A DNA stretch of 64,000 nt from Magnetococcales bacterium (lineage in GTDB: Bacteria > Pseudomonadota > Magnetococcia > Magnetococcales > Magnetaquicoccaceae). Of this stretch, positions 36,883 through 46,084 are shown in pieces. Below the pieces are notes generated by a model, which worked only from the letters and a program-made list of their open reading frames with translations, was not told the DNA's origin and did no database searches. The stretch spans positions 38,934 to 102,933 of the forward strand of contig PDZU01000005.1 in NCBI GenBank assembly GCA_002753095.1, read 5' to 3'. Numbering within the stretch: the first letter of the stretch is position 1; every line of letters starts with the position of its first letter. The position numbers were made by a program, and so were the translations under genes.

Positions 36883-38184
36883 ATGATCATCGAAGAGTAT
36901 GAACAGGTCAATCATCTGGATGCACGGATTAAGGTTATTGGTGTTGGCGGGGGTGGCGGCAATGCGATCAACAATATGATTCAATCCCAGTTGGATGGGG
37001 TTGAGTTCATTGTTGCCAATACGGATGCCCAGGCGTTGGCCCGCAATCTGGCCCCCACGCGGATCCAGATTGGTGAGGGTGTCACCCGTGGTTTGGGTGC
37101 GGGCGCCAAGCCAGAGGTAGGCATGCGTGCTGCGGAGGAGAGTCAGGACCGTCTGCGTGAAAGTTTGGCTGGGGCGGATATGGTCTTCATCACTGCGGGC
37201 ATGGGTGGTGGTACGGGTACGGGTGCTGCGCCGATTATTGCGCGCATTGCCAAAGAGTTAGGTATTCTCACTGTGGCTGTGGTCACCAAGCCGTTCAACT
37301 TCGAGGGCAAGCGGCGTTATCGTTTTGCCGAGGAGGGGTTGGATGAGTTGCGCAAGTATGCGGACACTTTGATCACCATCCCCAACCAAAAGTTGTTGGG
37401 TGTGGTTGGCAAGAACACCACCATCCTGGAGGCTTTCCGTCGTGCTGACGATGTGCTCAATCAGGCGGTGCGTGGCATTACTGATTTGATTACGGTGCCG
37501 GGTTTGATCAATGTAGACTTTGCCGATGTACGCACGGTCATGGATGAGATGGGTCAGGCCATGATGGGGGCGGCTGAGGCCAGTGGGGATACGCGGGCGT
37601 TGGATGCGGCCACGCATGCCATTTCCAGCCCCTTGTTGGATGATGTATCCATTCATGGTGCGCGTGGTGTTTTGATCAATATTACGGGTGGTTACAATCT
37701 CTCTTTGCAGGAGGTTGACGAAGCGGCCACTGTGGTCCGGGACATGGCGCATGAGGATGCCATCATTGTCTTTGGTGCTGTTTTGGATGAGGCCATGGAG
37801 GATACTGTTCGTGTCACGGTGGTGGCGACGGGTATTGGCATGGCGGAGAAGGTAGCCTTTCCCGGTGGCGCCAAGCGGGAGGGTGTGGCGGCGTCGCATT
37901 ATCCCCAGGCGCCTCATTATGGGCAAGCCCCGTATCCGGCGCAGGGAGCGCAGCAGCAGCCGCGTCGTTATGCGGCGGCGGCCAGTGCGGCGGCGGCTCC
38001 GGTAGCGGCGGTACCGCAACAGCGCAAGCCTGCGCCGCAGGTTCCCACCAATCAGGATGACTACCGCAGTGCCCGCACGACCACCACGACGCGACGTCCC
38101 GTCAATCTGGATCACAGTCTGGACCAGATCAATTCGGAAGATTCTTTTGATGTGCCCACCTTTTTGCGTCGTCAGATGGATTAA
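36883..38184 (+). CDS. ftsZ: Cell division protein FtsZ
   Basis: Tubulin-like GTPase forming the division ring. 433 residues. [13 protein letters not shown] near the N-terminus, the signature GGGTGTG at 108-114, and the T7 loop [11 protein letters not shown] are complete. A disordered Ala/Gln/Pro-rich linker spans about 330-415, and the conserved C-terminal peptide [11 protein letters not shown] binds FtsA/ZipA-like partners. Strongly G/T-rich coding strand. The pair of repeat copies follows, separating it from lpxC. Confidence 0.97.
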   Translation: MIIEEYEQVNHLDARIKVIGVGGGGGNAINNMIQSQLDGVEFIVANTDAQALARNLAPTRIQIGEGVTRGLGAGAKPEVGMRAAEESQDRLRESLAGADMVFITAGMGGGTGTGAAPIIARIAKELGILTVAVVTKPFNFEGKRRYRFAEEGLDELRKYADTLITIPNQKLLGVVGKNTTILEAFRRADDVLNQAVRGITDLITVPGLINVDFADVRTVMDEMGQAMMGAAEASGDTRALDAATHAISSPLLDDVSIHGARGVLINITGGYNLSLQEVDEAATVVRDMAHEDAIIVFGAVLDEAMEDTVRVTVVATGIGMAEKVAFPGGAKREGVAASHYPQAPHYGQAPYPAQGAQQQPRRYAAAASAAAAPVAAVPQQRKPAPQVPTNQDDYRSARTTTTTRRPVNLDHSLDQINSEDSFDVPTFLRRQMD

Positions 38185-38239
38185 GCGCCATCCTGAAGAG
38201 CAAGACCAATACAATACATTGCAATCTTTATAAATTTCT

Positions 38240-38525
38240 GCGGGGTGCAGGGGCGGTCACCGCCCCTGCTGGGTGCAGGACAAGGCCATGCATGAGATGT
38301 GCGGCGTTTTTAAAAAGCAAATGCGCAGCATTTGCGCACGCCGCACAAATCTGTGCCCCGCAGGGGCACGCTCCTGGAGGGCGGACGCCCGACTTTAACC
38401 GTGCGGTATTGCTGCACCGACGGGAAAGACCCATTGGGAGGGTGGCGTATATTGGCGCCACGCAGCGCACCAATACGCACATCCTGCATCAACATCGGCT
38501 GGTGACAAAAGGCGCACCAAAGGCA
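38240..38525 (-). repeat. Compound palindromic repeat, copy 4, reverse orientation and degenerate
   Basis: Read on the minus strand this follows the same module order as copies 1 and 3. The last hairpin is intact (38247-38257 with 38259-38269), as are the GTGCCCC/GGGGCAC core (near 38355-38372) and the GACGCCCGACTTT end. The large palindrome near 38446-38485 has decayed and no longer pairs along its full length. It faces copy 5. Confidence 0.8.
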
Positions 38526-38627
38526 AGAGCAGCAGCCAAAGGCAATAAAACCACTGCCCAGAACTCCGCTCCACAGGCATCAACCGCACAACACACACCC
38601 GTTCGACAACCAAAAAATTATTATGGT

Positions 38628-38800
38628 ACGCGCGGTTAACAGTCGGGCATCCGCCCTCCCAAGGAGTGCCCCTGCGGGGCACAGATTTGGGCGCGCTGCG
38701 CAGATTTGCTGCGCAAATCTGCTTCGTTAAAAGCGCGCCATTACAAGCAGGGCTTTGCCCTGCACCCAGCAGGGGCGATGATCGCCCCTGCACCCCGCAG
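38628..38800 (+). repeat. Compound palindromic repeat, copy 5 (core)
   Basis: The core module set from AGTCGGGC to CACCCCGCAG. The last stem is GCAGGGGCGAT (38769-38779) with ATCGCCCCTGC (38781-38791): a base-pair swap relative to copies 1, 3 and 4. Together with copy 4 it forms an inverted pair about 100 bases apart. Confidence 0.88.
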
Positions 38801-39227
38801 AAATTAAGAGATTCAGCACCGCACGATTTTTGCAATGAATAACCGATATTTGTCAAAATAACCGGCCTGAATCCAAAAATCTCCTCCCACGCAAACCAAG
38901 CCAAAAACCAGTTATCGATACCTTGCAGAAAGAGCAAAGACCATTTTTTCCTTCCATTTGCGGGCAAAAACACGTACCATCCCCCCTCCTGGATAAATCA
39001 TGTATTAATCTAATTATTGGCACTAAGCTTGCTGTTACCAAAATCAGGTTAATGGAAATCTCGCACAAGGCTGTTTTATCACCTGCAAATGCACATTTCT
39101 TGACACCTCCCGGATCCACCCCCCAAAAATCTGACACCCGCACGGGTTTCCAGTCATCACAGGTGGTCGATCCTTGACACAGTAACCGCTGCACGGGGCC
39201 AACATACTTAAACTGGGAACTGCCATA
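38801..39227. other. Gene-free leader region before lpxC
   Basis: 427 bases that are A/T-richer than the surroundings and hold no convincing gene on either strand. TTGACA occurs at 39100-39105 and 39174-39179, but neither has a good -10 at 16-18 bases; CATACT at 39203-39208 is the nearest candidate to the second. A promoter for lpxC probably lies here, but I cannot fix it. Confidence 0.5.
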
Positions 39228-40181
39228 ATGATTTTCCAACGGACCTTAAAAAATACTATTCGTTGCACGGGAATTGGCCTGCACAGTGGCAAGAAAGTCT
39301 ACCTCTCCCTGCGCCCGGCTCCGGCCAATACCGGAATCGTTTTTCACCGCACGGATATGAAAGGGGCACTGGTCCCGGCAAAGGTTCAAAATGTGGTGGA
39401 TACCCGACTCTGCTCCACCGTCGCCAACGCCGATGGAATCCGCGTCTCAACCGTGGAACACCTGCTGGCCGCCTTTGCCGGACTGGGCGTCAATAACGCC
39501 TATGTCGATCTGGACGGACCAGAAATTCCCATCATGGATGGCAGCGCCGCCCCCTTTGTGTTCTTGATCCAGTGCGCCGGCATTGTGCAACAAAAAGCCT
39601 ATAAACGGTGGATCCGTATCAAACGCTCCGTCTCGGTCTCCCAGGGCAATAAAAAAGCCTCGTTTGAACCCAGCGACCGTTTCCGCATCAGCTTCCGCAT
39701 CGACTTTGACCATCCCCTGCTCTCCGAACAGGAAGAGGATCTGGACATCAACGAAACCACCTTCATCAAAGAGATCAGCCGGGCACGTACCTTCGGCTTT
39801 CTGAAAGAGGTGGAACAACTCCGCTCCAACGGTCTGGCCCGGGGTGGTTCGCTGGATAACGCCATCGTCATGGGCGATTTCCGCATCCTCAACGAGGGCG
39901 GGTTGCGCTACGAAAAAGAGTTCGTGCGCCACAAAATGATCGATGCCATCGGCGACCTCTATCTGCTCGGCCATCCGGTCATCGGTCACTTCAAAGGGCT
40001 GCGCTCTGGCCATGCCCTGAACAATACCCTGCTGCGCAAACTCCTCTCCCACGCCAACGCCTGGGAGTTTGTGGAGGGCGAACGCGTGGCCCAGTATCTG
40101 CAATCGGAAGGCGACCGGCAGGCCGTCGAACGCTCCACCGCCATGGAAGTCCTGACCCCCGCCATGGGATTGACCGCCTGA
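39228..40181 (+). CDS. lpxC: UDP-3-O-acyl-N-acetylglucosamine deacetylase
   Basis: Zinc amidase making the committed step of lipid A synthesis. 317 residues. The first zinc ligand is His78 in [13 protein letters not shown]; the second and third lie in [11 protein letters not shown], and the catalytic His is in [25 protein letters not shown] is intact. This follows ftsZ at the end of the dcw cluster in many proteobacteria, but here it is pushed about 1 kb away by the repeat pair. Confidence 0.96.
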   Translation: MIFQRTLKNTIRCTGIGLHSGKKVYLSLRPAPANTGIVFHRTDMKGALVPAKVQNVVDTRLCSTVANADGIRVSTVEHLLAAFAGLGVNNAYVDLDGPEIPIMDGSAAPFVFLIQCAGIVQQKAYKRWIRIKRSVSVSQGNKKASFEPSDRFRISFRIDFDHPLLSEQEEDLDINETTFIKEISRARTFGFLKEVEQLRSNGLARGGSLDNAIVMGDFRILNEGGLRYEKEFVRHKMIDAIGDLYLLGHPVIGHFKGLRSGHALNNTLLRKLLSHANAWEFVEGERVAQYLQSEGDRQAVERSTAMEVLTPAMGLTA

Positions 40182-40195
40182 AAATTTGCCGCGTC

Positions 40196-40240
40196 GAGAG
40201 CCTGCCGCATCTGGGCAGAACACTGTGCAGGCAGGCTCTC
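40196..40240. repeat. 11-bp inverted repeat downstream of lpxC
   Basis: GAGAGCCTGCC (40196-40206) pairs perfectly with GGCAGGCTCTC (40230-40240) across a 23-base loop, 15 bases after the lpxC stop. It has no T run, so it may be a factor-dependent terminator or an mRNA-stabilising stem. Confidence 0.55.
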
Positions 40241-40393
40241 ACCGTTGCACCGTTGCAACACACTCTGTCGATCCTGGGGCTGGCAAAAAGGATGAACATC
40301 GCCAGAAGCCACCCATCGTCACAGGCTCCTTGCATGACGCCCCATAACCGGAACTTTTCTTGCCTCTCCTCCACCCCCCTGCCAAGCCCGGCC

Positions 40394-41050
40394 ATGCCGT
40401 TTTCCGGCCTGTTGCGCTTGCGGTTTTTACCTGTCTGGCTCCCTGTTGTTCTGCTGCCTCTGCTGGCCGGAGGCTGCCGCAACGATCACGAGATGCCCTT
40501 TCTCTGCCAAGGGGCACACCTGCTCACCTGTCGCGAAAACAAGGCTCCCAGCCAGCCCGGTGTGATTCAGCAGGCGGCCCTGTTTACCCAAGGAGATAAA
40601 CTCTACGTGCGCGCCGAACTGGATCCCACCATCCTGAAACGTCTGATGGAGTTCCTGAATAACGGCGAACCTCTGTGGGCCACCTACCGCTTTCACCTCT
40701 ACCAACAGCACGCACGACTGCCCGATCAACGCATCGGTCAGATCATCCTGAAACGACGCCTGCGCCTGCGTCTGATCACCCGCCGCTACGAAATGTTGGA
40801 TGGCCAAAGCGGGCAGATTCAATACACCAGCAGCCCCGAAGAGGCGATGAACTTTCTGGGCGCACCACGCTATATCCAACTGGCAACCCTGAAAGACAAA
40901 AACAAGCCCCTCTCCCACCCCCCCTACCAACTCAAGGTCGATCTGACCCTGGAACATGAAGATCTTTCGCACATGTTCCACATGCTCGATCAATGGTTCA
41001 ATCTGGGACAGGCGGGACAATTTCATCTCCATCTCCCCTATCGGCCATGA
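40394..41050 (+). CDS. DUF4390-like exported or lipid-anchored protein
   Basis: About 218 residues from ATG 40394. The N-terminus has a signal sequence ending LLPLLAGGC, so a lipoprotein is possible. The mature part has a beta-rich domain of the DUF4390 kind, with LYVRAELDPTILKRLMEFLNNGEPLWATYRFHLY and RRLRLRLITRRYEMLDGQSG. The function is unknown. The frame is open back to 40253; ATG 40334 is another candidate start. The stop overlaps the histidine kinase, and DUF4390 genes often precede NtrY-like kinases, which suggests a role in envelope sensing (inference). Confidence 0.7.
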   Translation: MPFSGLLRLRFLPVWLPVVLLPLLAGGCRNDHEMPFLCQGAHLLTCRENKAPSQPGVIQQAALFTQGDKLYVRAELDPTILKRLMEFLNNGEPLWATYRFHLYQQHARLPDQRIGQIILKRRLRLRLITRRYEMLDGQSGQIQYTSSPEEAMNFLGAPRYIQLATLKDKNKPLSHPPYQLKVDLTLEHEDLSHMFHMLDQWFNLGQAGQFHLHLPYRP

Positions 41051-43290
41051 CACACACCTCGAAAAATTTACGAAACTGGATTCTGCCGCTGCTCTTCGCC
41101 GTGGTGGTGATCACGGTGCTGACCGGACAAGGCTTGCGTGGCATCGCCACCATGGAGAGTGGAAAATATGGGCTGTTTTTTTTGGTTCTGCTCTATGTCA
41201 ACCTTTTTCTGGTGCTGCTGCTCGGCGTGCTGGTGGTGCGCAACCTGCACCGCCTCTGGCTGGATCGCCGACAACGCCGCACCGGTGCGCGCCTGCGCAC
41301 CCGCATGGCCCTGAAGTTTGTCGCCCTCTCCCTGGTCCCCACCCTGATCGTGGCCATTTTGTCGGTCAACTTTCTCAACCGAGGCGTGGATACTTGGTTC
41401 TCAGAACAAATTTCCCTGGCCCTGGCCAACTCCCTGGAAGTATCGAAAGCCTATTACCGGGAAAACCAACGGGTCGTGCGCCACGATGCCGAATCGATCA
41501 TCCGCAACCGCGCCATCACCACCGCCCTGGCTCTGCAGGATGATGAAGCCGCCTCCGCCGCCCTGGAAGCAGAACGGGAGGCCCGTGGCCTGGATGAGAT
41601 TACCATTTTTCGCGGCGATGGCACCCGCATCGCCAGCGCCGGCAGCCTGCCGATCGATCCCATCCCCGACCTGACCCCGTTGACCGAAGGCTCCTCCCGC
41701 TCGCTACTCTCCACCAGCGATAGCGGTGATCGGGTGCGCGCCTTCGTCCTGCTGGGCGAAGACCTTTTCCTCTCCGTCGGCCACTGGATCGATCGGCAAA
41801 TTCTCAGCCAAATGGATACCGTGGAATCGGTCTACGTCCATTACCACCGCATGCGCGCCTCACACGGTCTGCTGAAAGCCAACCATACCGTCACCCTGGC
41901 CCTGATCTCCCTGCTGCTGCTGCTGGCCGCCATCTGGTCCGGCCTGCATATCGCCGACGAGTTGACCGACCCCATCACCGAACTGGTCGTGGGGACACGC
42001 AAGGTGGCCATCGGGGATCTGTCGGTCACCCTGTCGGTAAGCGGCGATGACGAGTTGGCCGCCCTGATGGCCTCGTTCAACGCCATGACCCAAAAACTGA
42101 ACGAAAACCGCCAGGAACTGCAAAGCACCAACGACCTTCTGGAAGAACGCAGCCGCTATCTGGCCGCCATCGTCGGCAATATCTCTGCGGGCGTGATCAG
42201 CGTCAACCGCTTCGACGAAATCACCCTGCTCAACCCTGCCGCCGGTATTCTGCTCAATTGCACCGCCGAACAAACCCTGGGCGAACCCTACAGCACCGTC
42301 CTGCCCCCCGAACTGCTGCAGGTCATGCCAACTCTGTTGCATCAAGGCCAAACCCGCACGGTGCACCACCCGCGCAATACCCCCAATACCGCCACCCTGC
42401 GCAGCCAAGAGTCAGAAGAGGTCACCACCCATTCCAGCAAAAATCCCTCCGCACAAATCCAACTGCAAGGACCGGAAAAACCCAAAACATTGCTGGTACG
42501 CCTGACCTTCCTGGAAGACGGTGACGGAGAAAGCAGAGCCTTCATCCTCACCTTTGATGACCTGACCGAAGTGTTGATCGCCCAACGCAGCCACGCCTGG
42601 AGCGAGGTGGCCCGACGCATTGCCCACGAAATCAAGAACCCCTTGACCCCCATCCAACTCTGGGCGCAACGCATGCGCCGCAAATATCTGCTCCCCCCCG
42701 GCAAAGAACGGCGCGATTGGCGCGTGCTGGATGAAGGCACCGAAGCCATCATCAACCAGGTGGAAGAGTTGCGCATTCTGGTCAACGAATTTTCCACCTT
42801 CTCCCGCCTGCCCCGTCCCAACCTGCAGGAGGTCGATATTGTCGGCACCATCGGCGAAGCCCTGCGCCTGCACGCCGCCGAACTCAATAAGGTGGCCGTC
42901 AGCACCACCTTCAACCAAGAGGTGCAACACTGTCCCCATGACCGCAGCCAGATCAAACAGGTGATCACCAACCTGATCAACAACAGCCTAGCAGCCATGG
43001 CCGAACATGGACAAAAAGCCCATCTGGCCATTGGCACCGATCTGTCCGCCAATGGCGAGTGGTACCTGATCCAGGTCGCCGACAGCGGTCCCGGTATTCC
43101 ACCCGCCAACCGGGACCGGGTCTTTGAACCCTATTTTACCACCAAGAAAAAAGGCACCGGCCTGGGACTGCAAATCGTTAAAAAGATTATCGAAGATCAT
43201 GGCGGCACCCTGCGCATCACCGATTCACAATGGGGGGGCACCCAGGTGGAACTCAAATTACCATTGCATCGCCATCCCCTTCCCGGATAA
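41047..43290 (+). CDS. NtrY-like membrane sensor histidine kinase
   Basis: 747 residues from ATG 41047, overlapping the upstream stop. N-terminal membrane segments (LLFAVVVITVLTG, LFFLVLLYVNLFLVLLLGVLVV, MALKFVALSLVPTLIVAILSV) are followed by a periplasmic sensor part (about 120-290), another membrane segment, a HAMP-like linker (about 315-370), a PAS-like domain, HisKA with His527 in RIAHEIKNPLTPIQLW, and HATPase with NLINNSLAA and GTGLGLQIVKKI. The match to NtrY is in domain order. Paired with the regulator that follows. Confidence 0.88.
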   Translation: MTHTSKNLRNWILPLLFAVVVITVLTGQGLRGIATMESGKYGLFFLVLLYVNLFLVLLLGVLVVRNLHRLWLDRRQRRTGARLRTRMALKFVALSLVPTLIVAILSVNFLNRGVDTWFSEQISLALANSLEVSKAYYRENQRVVRHDAESIIRNRAITTALALQDDEAASAALEAEREARGLDEITIFRGDGTRIASAGSLPIDPIPDLTPLTEGSSRSLLSTSDSGDRVRAFVLLGEDLFLSVGHWIDRQILSQMDTVESVYVHYHRMRASHGLLKANHTVTLALISLLLLLAAIWSGLHIADELTDPITELVVGTRKVAIGDLSVTLSVSGDDELAALMASFNAMTQKLNENRQELQSTNDLLEERSRYLAAIVGNISAGVISVNRFDEITLLNPAAGILLNCTAEQTLGEPYSTVLPPELLQVMPTLLHQGQTRTVHHPRNTPNTATLRSQESEEVTTHSSKNPSAQIQLQGPEKPKTLLVRLTFLEDGDGESRAFILTFDDLTEVLIAQRSHAWSEVARRIAHEIKNPLTPIQLWAQRMRRKYLLPPGKERRDWRVLDEGTEAIINQVEELRILVNEFSTFSRLPRPNLQEVDIVGTIGEALRLHAAELNKVAVSTTFNQEVQHCPHDRSQIKQVITNLINNSLAAMAEHGQKAHLAIGTDLSANGEWYLIQVADSGPGIPPANRDRVFEPYFTTKKKGTGLGLQIVKKIIEDHGGTLRITDSQWGGTQVELKLPLHRHPLPG

Positions 43291-43349
43291 TAGCAACCAT
43301 CCCCTTTGCCGCAACCACAGTTGTCACCCGTCTACCGGAGTCAAGGCCC

Positions 43350-44723
43350 ATGAACCATACCATCCTGATCGTCGATGATGAAGAACCCATTCGTACCAGT
43401 CTGCGCGGCATTCTGGAAGACGAAAACTATACGGTCATGGAAGCCTCTTCCGGTGAGTCGGCCTTGGAACTGCTCAACACCCATTCGGTTTCCGCCGTGC
43501 TGCTCGACATCTGGATGGAGGGTATCGACGGCGTGGAAACCCTGCGGCGCTTCAAACAACAAGAGAGTGGCAAAGCGTTGAACGAAGATGTACCGGTGAT
43601 CATGATGTCCGGTCATGGCACCATCGAAACCGCCGTCAATGCCACCAAAGAGGGGGCCTACGATTTTCTGGAAAAACCCCTCTCCCTGGACCGTATTCTG
43701 CTGCTGCTGGAGCGGGCCGTCCGGGCGTGGCTGCTCCTGCGGGAAAACCGTGCCCTGCGCGCCCGGGTCGAAAGCGCCCCAACCATGATCGGTACCGCTC
43801 CGGTCATGCAGGCCCTGGAACAACAAATTCGCCGCATGGCACCCACGGACGGTTGGGTGTTGCTGATTGGCGAAAACGGAACCGGCAAGGAGGTGGCCGC
43901 CCGCCGCGTGCATGACCTCTCCAAACGGGCCCATGCCCCGTTCATCGCCGTCAACTCGGCAGCCATCCCGGAAAAATCCATCGAAATCGAACTGTTCGGG
44001 CGGGAAAAAAGCGGCCCGGATGGCAGCATGATCGTGCAACCAGGCCGCTTTGAACAGAGCAACCATGGGACTCTGTTTCTGGACGCGGTCGGTGACATGC
44101 CGCTTAAAATGCAGGCCAAAATCTTGCGGGCCCTGCAAGAACAACAGTTCGAACGGGTGGGTGGACAACACCCGGTACAGGTTGATGTGCGGGTCATCGC
44201 CGCCACCAACAAAAATTTAGAAGAAGAGATTGCCGAAGGCCGTTTTCGCCAGGATCTCTACTATCGACTCAATGTCATCCCGCTGCACATTCCCCCACTG
44301 CGGGAACGGCTGGAGGATATTCCCCTGCTGGTCGAACATTTTATTGCCCTGCAACAGGCCAATATGGCGCAAACCCGGCAATTTTCCGCACCGGCCCTGG
44401 CCACGCTACAGAGTTATCATTGGCCGGGCAATGTGCGGGAGTTGAAAAATTTGGTGGAACGTCTGATGATCATGGCCAGCGGCCCAGAGATCGAACCGGA
44501 TGATCTGCCCGATTTTCTCTATAAACGAGAGTTGCCCGATGCCGCACAACCGTGGCAGGAGTTGTTGGACCATAATCTGCGCGACGCCAGAGAGATGTTC
44601 GAGCGGGTCTACCTGAAAGCACAACTGGATCGCCAACAGGGCAACATCTCCCGCACCGCCGAAGTGATTGGGATGGAACGCTCGGCCCTGCACCGTAAAT
44701 TAAAAATGTTGGGCCTGGGCTGA
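43350..44723 (+). CDS. NtrX-like response regulator with modified AAA+ domain
   Basis: 457 residues. The receiver has phospho-acceptor Asp53 (LLDIWMEGID). The AAA+ domain has an intact Walker A (GENGTGKE, 174-181). The sigma-54 contact loop GAFTGA is missing: ELFGREK is followed by SGPDGSM. Walker B reads LDAVGD (244-249) instead of LDEIGE, with Ala in place of the catalytic Glu. The C-terminal helix-turn-helix is present (GNISRTAEVIGMERSALHRKLKMLG). Loss of GAFTGA is known for alphaproteobacterial NtrX, which works without sigma-54. The Glu to Ala change is less usual and suggests weak or absent ATP hydrolysis (inference). Confidence 0.88.
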   Translation: MNHTILIVDDEEPIRTSLRGILEDENYTVMEASSGESALELLNTHSVSAVLLDIWMEGIDGVETLRRFKQQESGKALNEDVPVIMMSGHGTIETAVNATKEGAYDFLEKPLSLDRILLLLERAVRAWLLLRENRALRARVESAPTMIGTAPVMQALEQQIRRMAPTDGWVLLIGENGTGKEVAARRVHDLSKRAHAPFIAVNSAAIPEKSIEIELFGREKSGPDGSMIVQPGRFEQSNHGTLFLDAVGDMPLKMQAKILRALQEQQFERVGGQHPVQVDVRVIAATNKNLEEEIAEGRFRQDLYYRLNVIPLHIPPLRERLEDIPLLVEHFIALQQANMAQTRQFSAPALATLQSYHWPGNVRELKNLVERLMIMASGPEIEPDDLPDFLYKRELPDAAQPWQELLDHNLRDAREMFERVYLKAQLDRQQGNISRTAEVIGMERSALHRKLKMLGLG

Positions 44724-44741
44724 GTGTGCTGCCAACCAACA

Positions 44742-45440
44742 CTAACGCTGGCAGGCACCAAACTGCGTGCGCAGGTTGCTGACGTTGGGAATGTGAATGG
44801 TGTTACCATCGACACGGATCAAGCCCCGCTCGGTCAAATCGCGCAGCAACCGGGAAAAAGAGGCCGGTTGCACAGAGATATGCGCCGCCACGACCTGTTT
44901 GGGAATGTTGAGCGTCACCTCGGCCTGCCCCTTTTGCTCTTCTGGGACAAATTCCAACAGATAGCGCACAAAACGGCACGGTGCATTCTGCAGGGTGATG
45001 CCGTCAATCTCCTGCAACTGGCTCTGCAGGCGGCAACTGAGCAGACCCAACAAACGAAAGGTGGTCTCCGGCGACTCGCGCAGCACCTTCAAGAAACCGG
45101 CACATCTAAAAGCATAGACATCACTGTTCTGCAGGGCCGCCGCATGGACGGGATAACGCCCCTTTTTCAGAAACATCAAGGCTTCACCAAACGTCTGGCC
45201 CGCATTGATGATGCGCAGCACCTTCTCCTGCCCTTCATCCGAGAGCAGGAACAGCTTGATCATCCCCCGCGCCACGATGAAAAAACGATCCGCCGCATCA
45301 TGTTCGGCGAAAAGATAGTCATCCCGTTTCAGTGAGATCACCATGGCCTCTTTGCGCACACTCTCCCACTGCAGCGGTGACAAGGCAGAAAAAAGTTCCG
45401 ACTGGCGAATGATGGACTCTTTGAAAGAGGAACGTGCCAT
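44742..45440 (-). CDS. Crp/Fnr-family transcription regulator
   Basis: 232 residues from ATG 45440, preceded by AAAGGAG. The N-terminal cyclic-nucleotide-binding fold (about 15-130: FAEHDAADRFFIVARGMIKLF) is followed by the dimer helix and a winged-helix domain with VVAAHISVQPASFSRLLRDLTERGLIRVDGNTIHI. The Fnr-type N-terminal iron-sulfur cysteines are absent. The pocket lacks a clear cAMP-binding arginine/serine pair, so the ligand is unknown. It converges with the NtrX-like gene, ending 19 bases away. Confidence 0.9.
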   Translation of the reverse strand: MARSSFKESIIRQSELFSALSPLQWESVRKEAMVISLKRDDYLFAEHDAADRFFIVARGMIKLFLLSDEGQEKVLRIINAGQTFGEALMFLKKGRYPVHAAALQNSDVYAFRCAGFLKVLRESPETTFRLLGLLSCRLQSQLQEIDGITLQNAPCRFVRYLLEFVPEEQKGQAEVTLNIPKQVVAAHISVQPASFSRLLRDLTERGLIRVDGNTIHIPNVSNLRTQFGACQR

Positions 45441-45640
45441 GCGCTGCTCCTTTACCCGCAATACAGGATCTTGAAACACGTCTTCTACTTGTAAAAAAAA
45501 GGGTTGCCGATGTTGACATGCCCGCCAAGCAATATCAAGGTCACATAAACGGCTCTGGTCAATTTTGCGCAGAGCTTATACTTGGTCAAAAATCGATTCA
45601 GTTGCGGATTGCCGCAAAACGGTCACGAATTTCGGAGGAA

Positions 45641-45703
45641 GATGATGTCATTGGAAATCACTCTCTACAACAGTTTAAATGCGCGTCCGTCGGGAAGGCG
45701 ATA
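45641..45703 (+). CDS. Possible 20-residue small ORF with a strong ribosome site
   Basis: GGAGGAAG directly precedes ATG ATG TCA TTG at 45641, giving a 20-residue peptide (MMSLEITLYNSLNARPSGRR) that ends at 45703 and overlaps the 3' end of the PIN toxin gene on the other strand. The strong Shine-Dalgarno sequence suggests that translation once started here. It may be the truncated 5' end of a gene cut by arrival of the toxin-antitoxin module, or chance. Confidence 0.3.
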
Positions 45704-46084
45704 GCGGCTAAAATCGGCGACATCCACAGTCATGATTTCGGTCACACCCGCCTCTTCGGCCAGCCAGATCAGGGTTGCGTCAGCAAAATCCATGGCGCGT
45801 TTTCCTGTTTCTGAATATTTGCGCATCCAATGAATCAGATCGCCCAATTGAAACGGTTCGAGGGAGTAGACAATGGCACCGCCCAACTCCAGCCAGTGCA
45901 GCAACTCCAGACGTTGTGGAGTGGAAAGAATATGACACGCTTCGGCCACGCACGGCCAAGTGGTCAGTAATCGCAGACCGGAACAGGCGTGTTCCTTGAC
46001 CAGGAGGTCAAAACGACGGTGGTGTTGGTCATCCACGGCAAAGAGGGCGATCATGGCCCCTGCGTCAAGAAGAATACTTTTCAC
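45665..46084 (-). CDS. PIN-domain ribonuclease toxin (VapC-like)
   Basis: 139 residues from GTG 46084, overlapping the upstream antitoxin gene by 20 bases. The PIN acidic residues are visible: Asp7 in ILLDAGAMIAL, Glu in CVAEACHIL, Asp in MDFADATLIWLAE, and Asp in MTVDVADFSRY. A Mg-dependent RNase toxin is expected. Longer starts to 46162 would run through the antitoxin gene and are rejected. The order antitoxin-toxin and the overlap are typical. Confidence 0.85.
   Translation of the reverse strand: MKSILLDAGAMIALFAVDDQHHRRFDLLVKEHACSGLRLLTTWPCVAEACHILSTPQRLELLHWLELGGAIVYSLEPFQLGDLIHWMRKYSETGKRAMDFADATLIWLAEEAGVTEIMTVDVADFSRYRLPDGRAFKLL

Noticed and set aside
38292..38639. Plus-strand open frame of 115 codons between ftsZ and lpxC
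   Set aside because: It lies almost entirely in reverse-orientation repeat copy 4 and has no start signal or recognisable product.
39100..39208. TTGACA boxes as lpxC promoters
   Set aside because: Neither box has an acceptable -10 at 16-18 bases; left as undefined.
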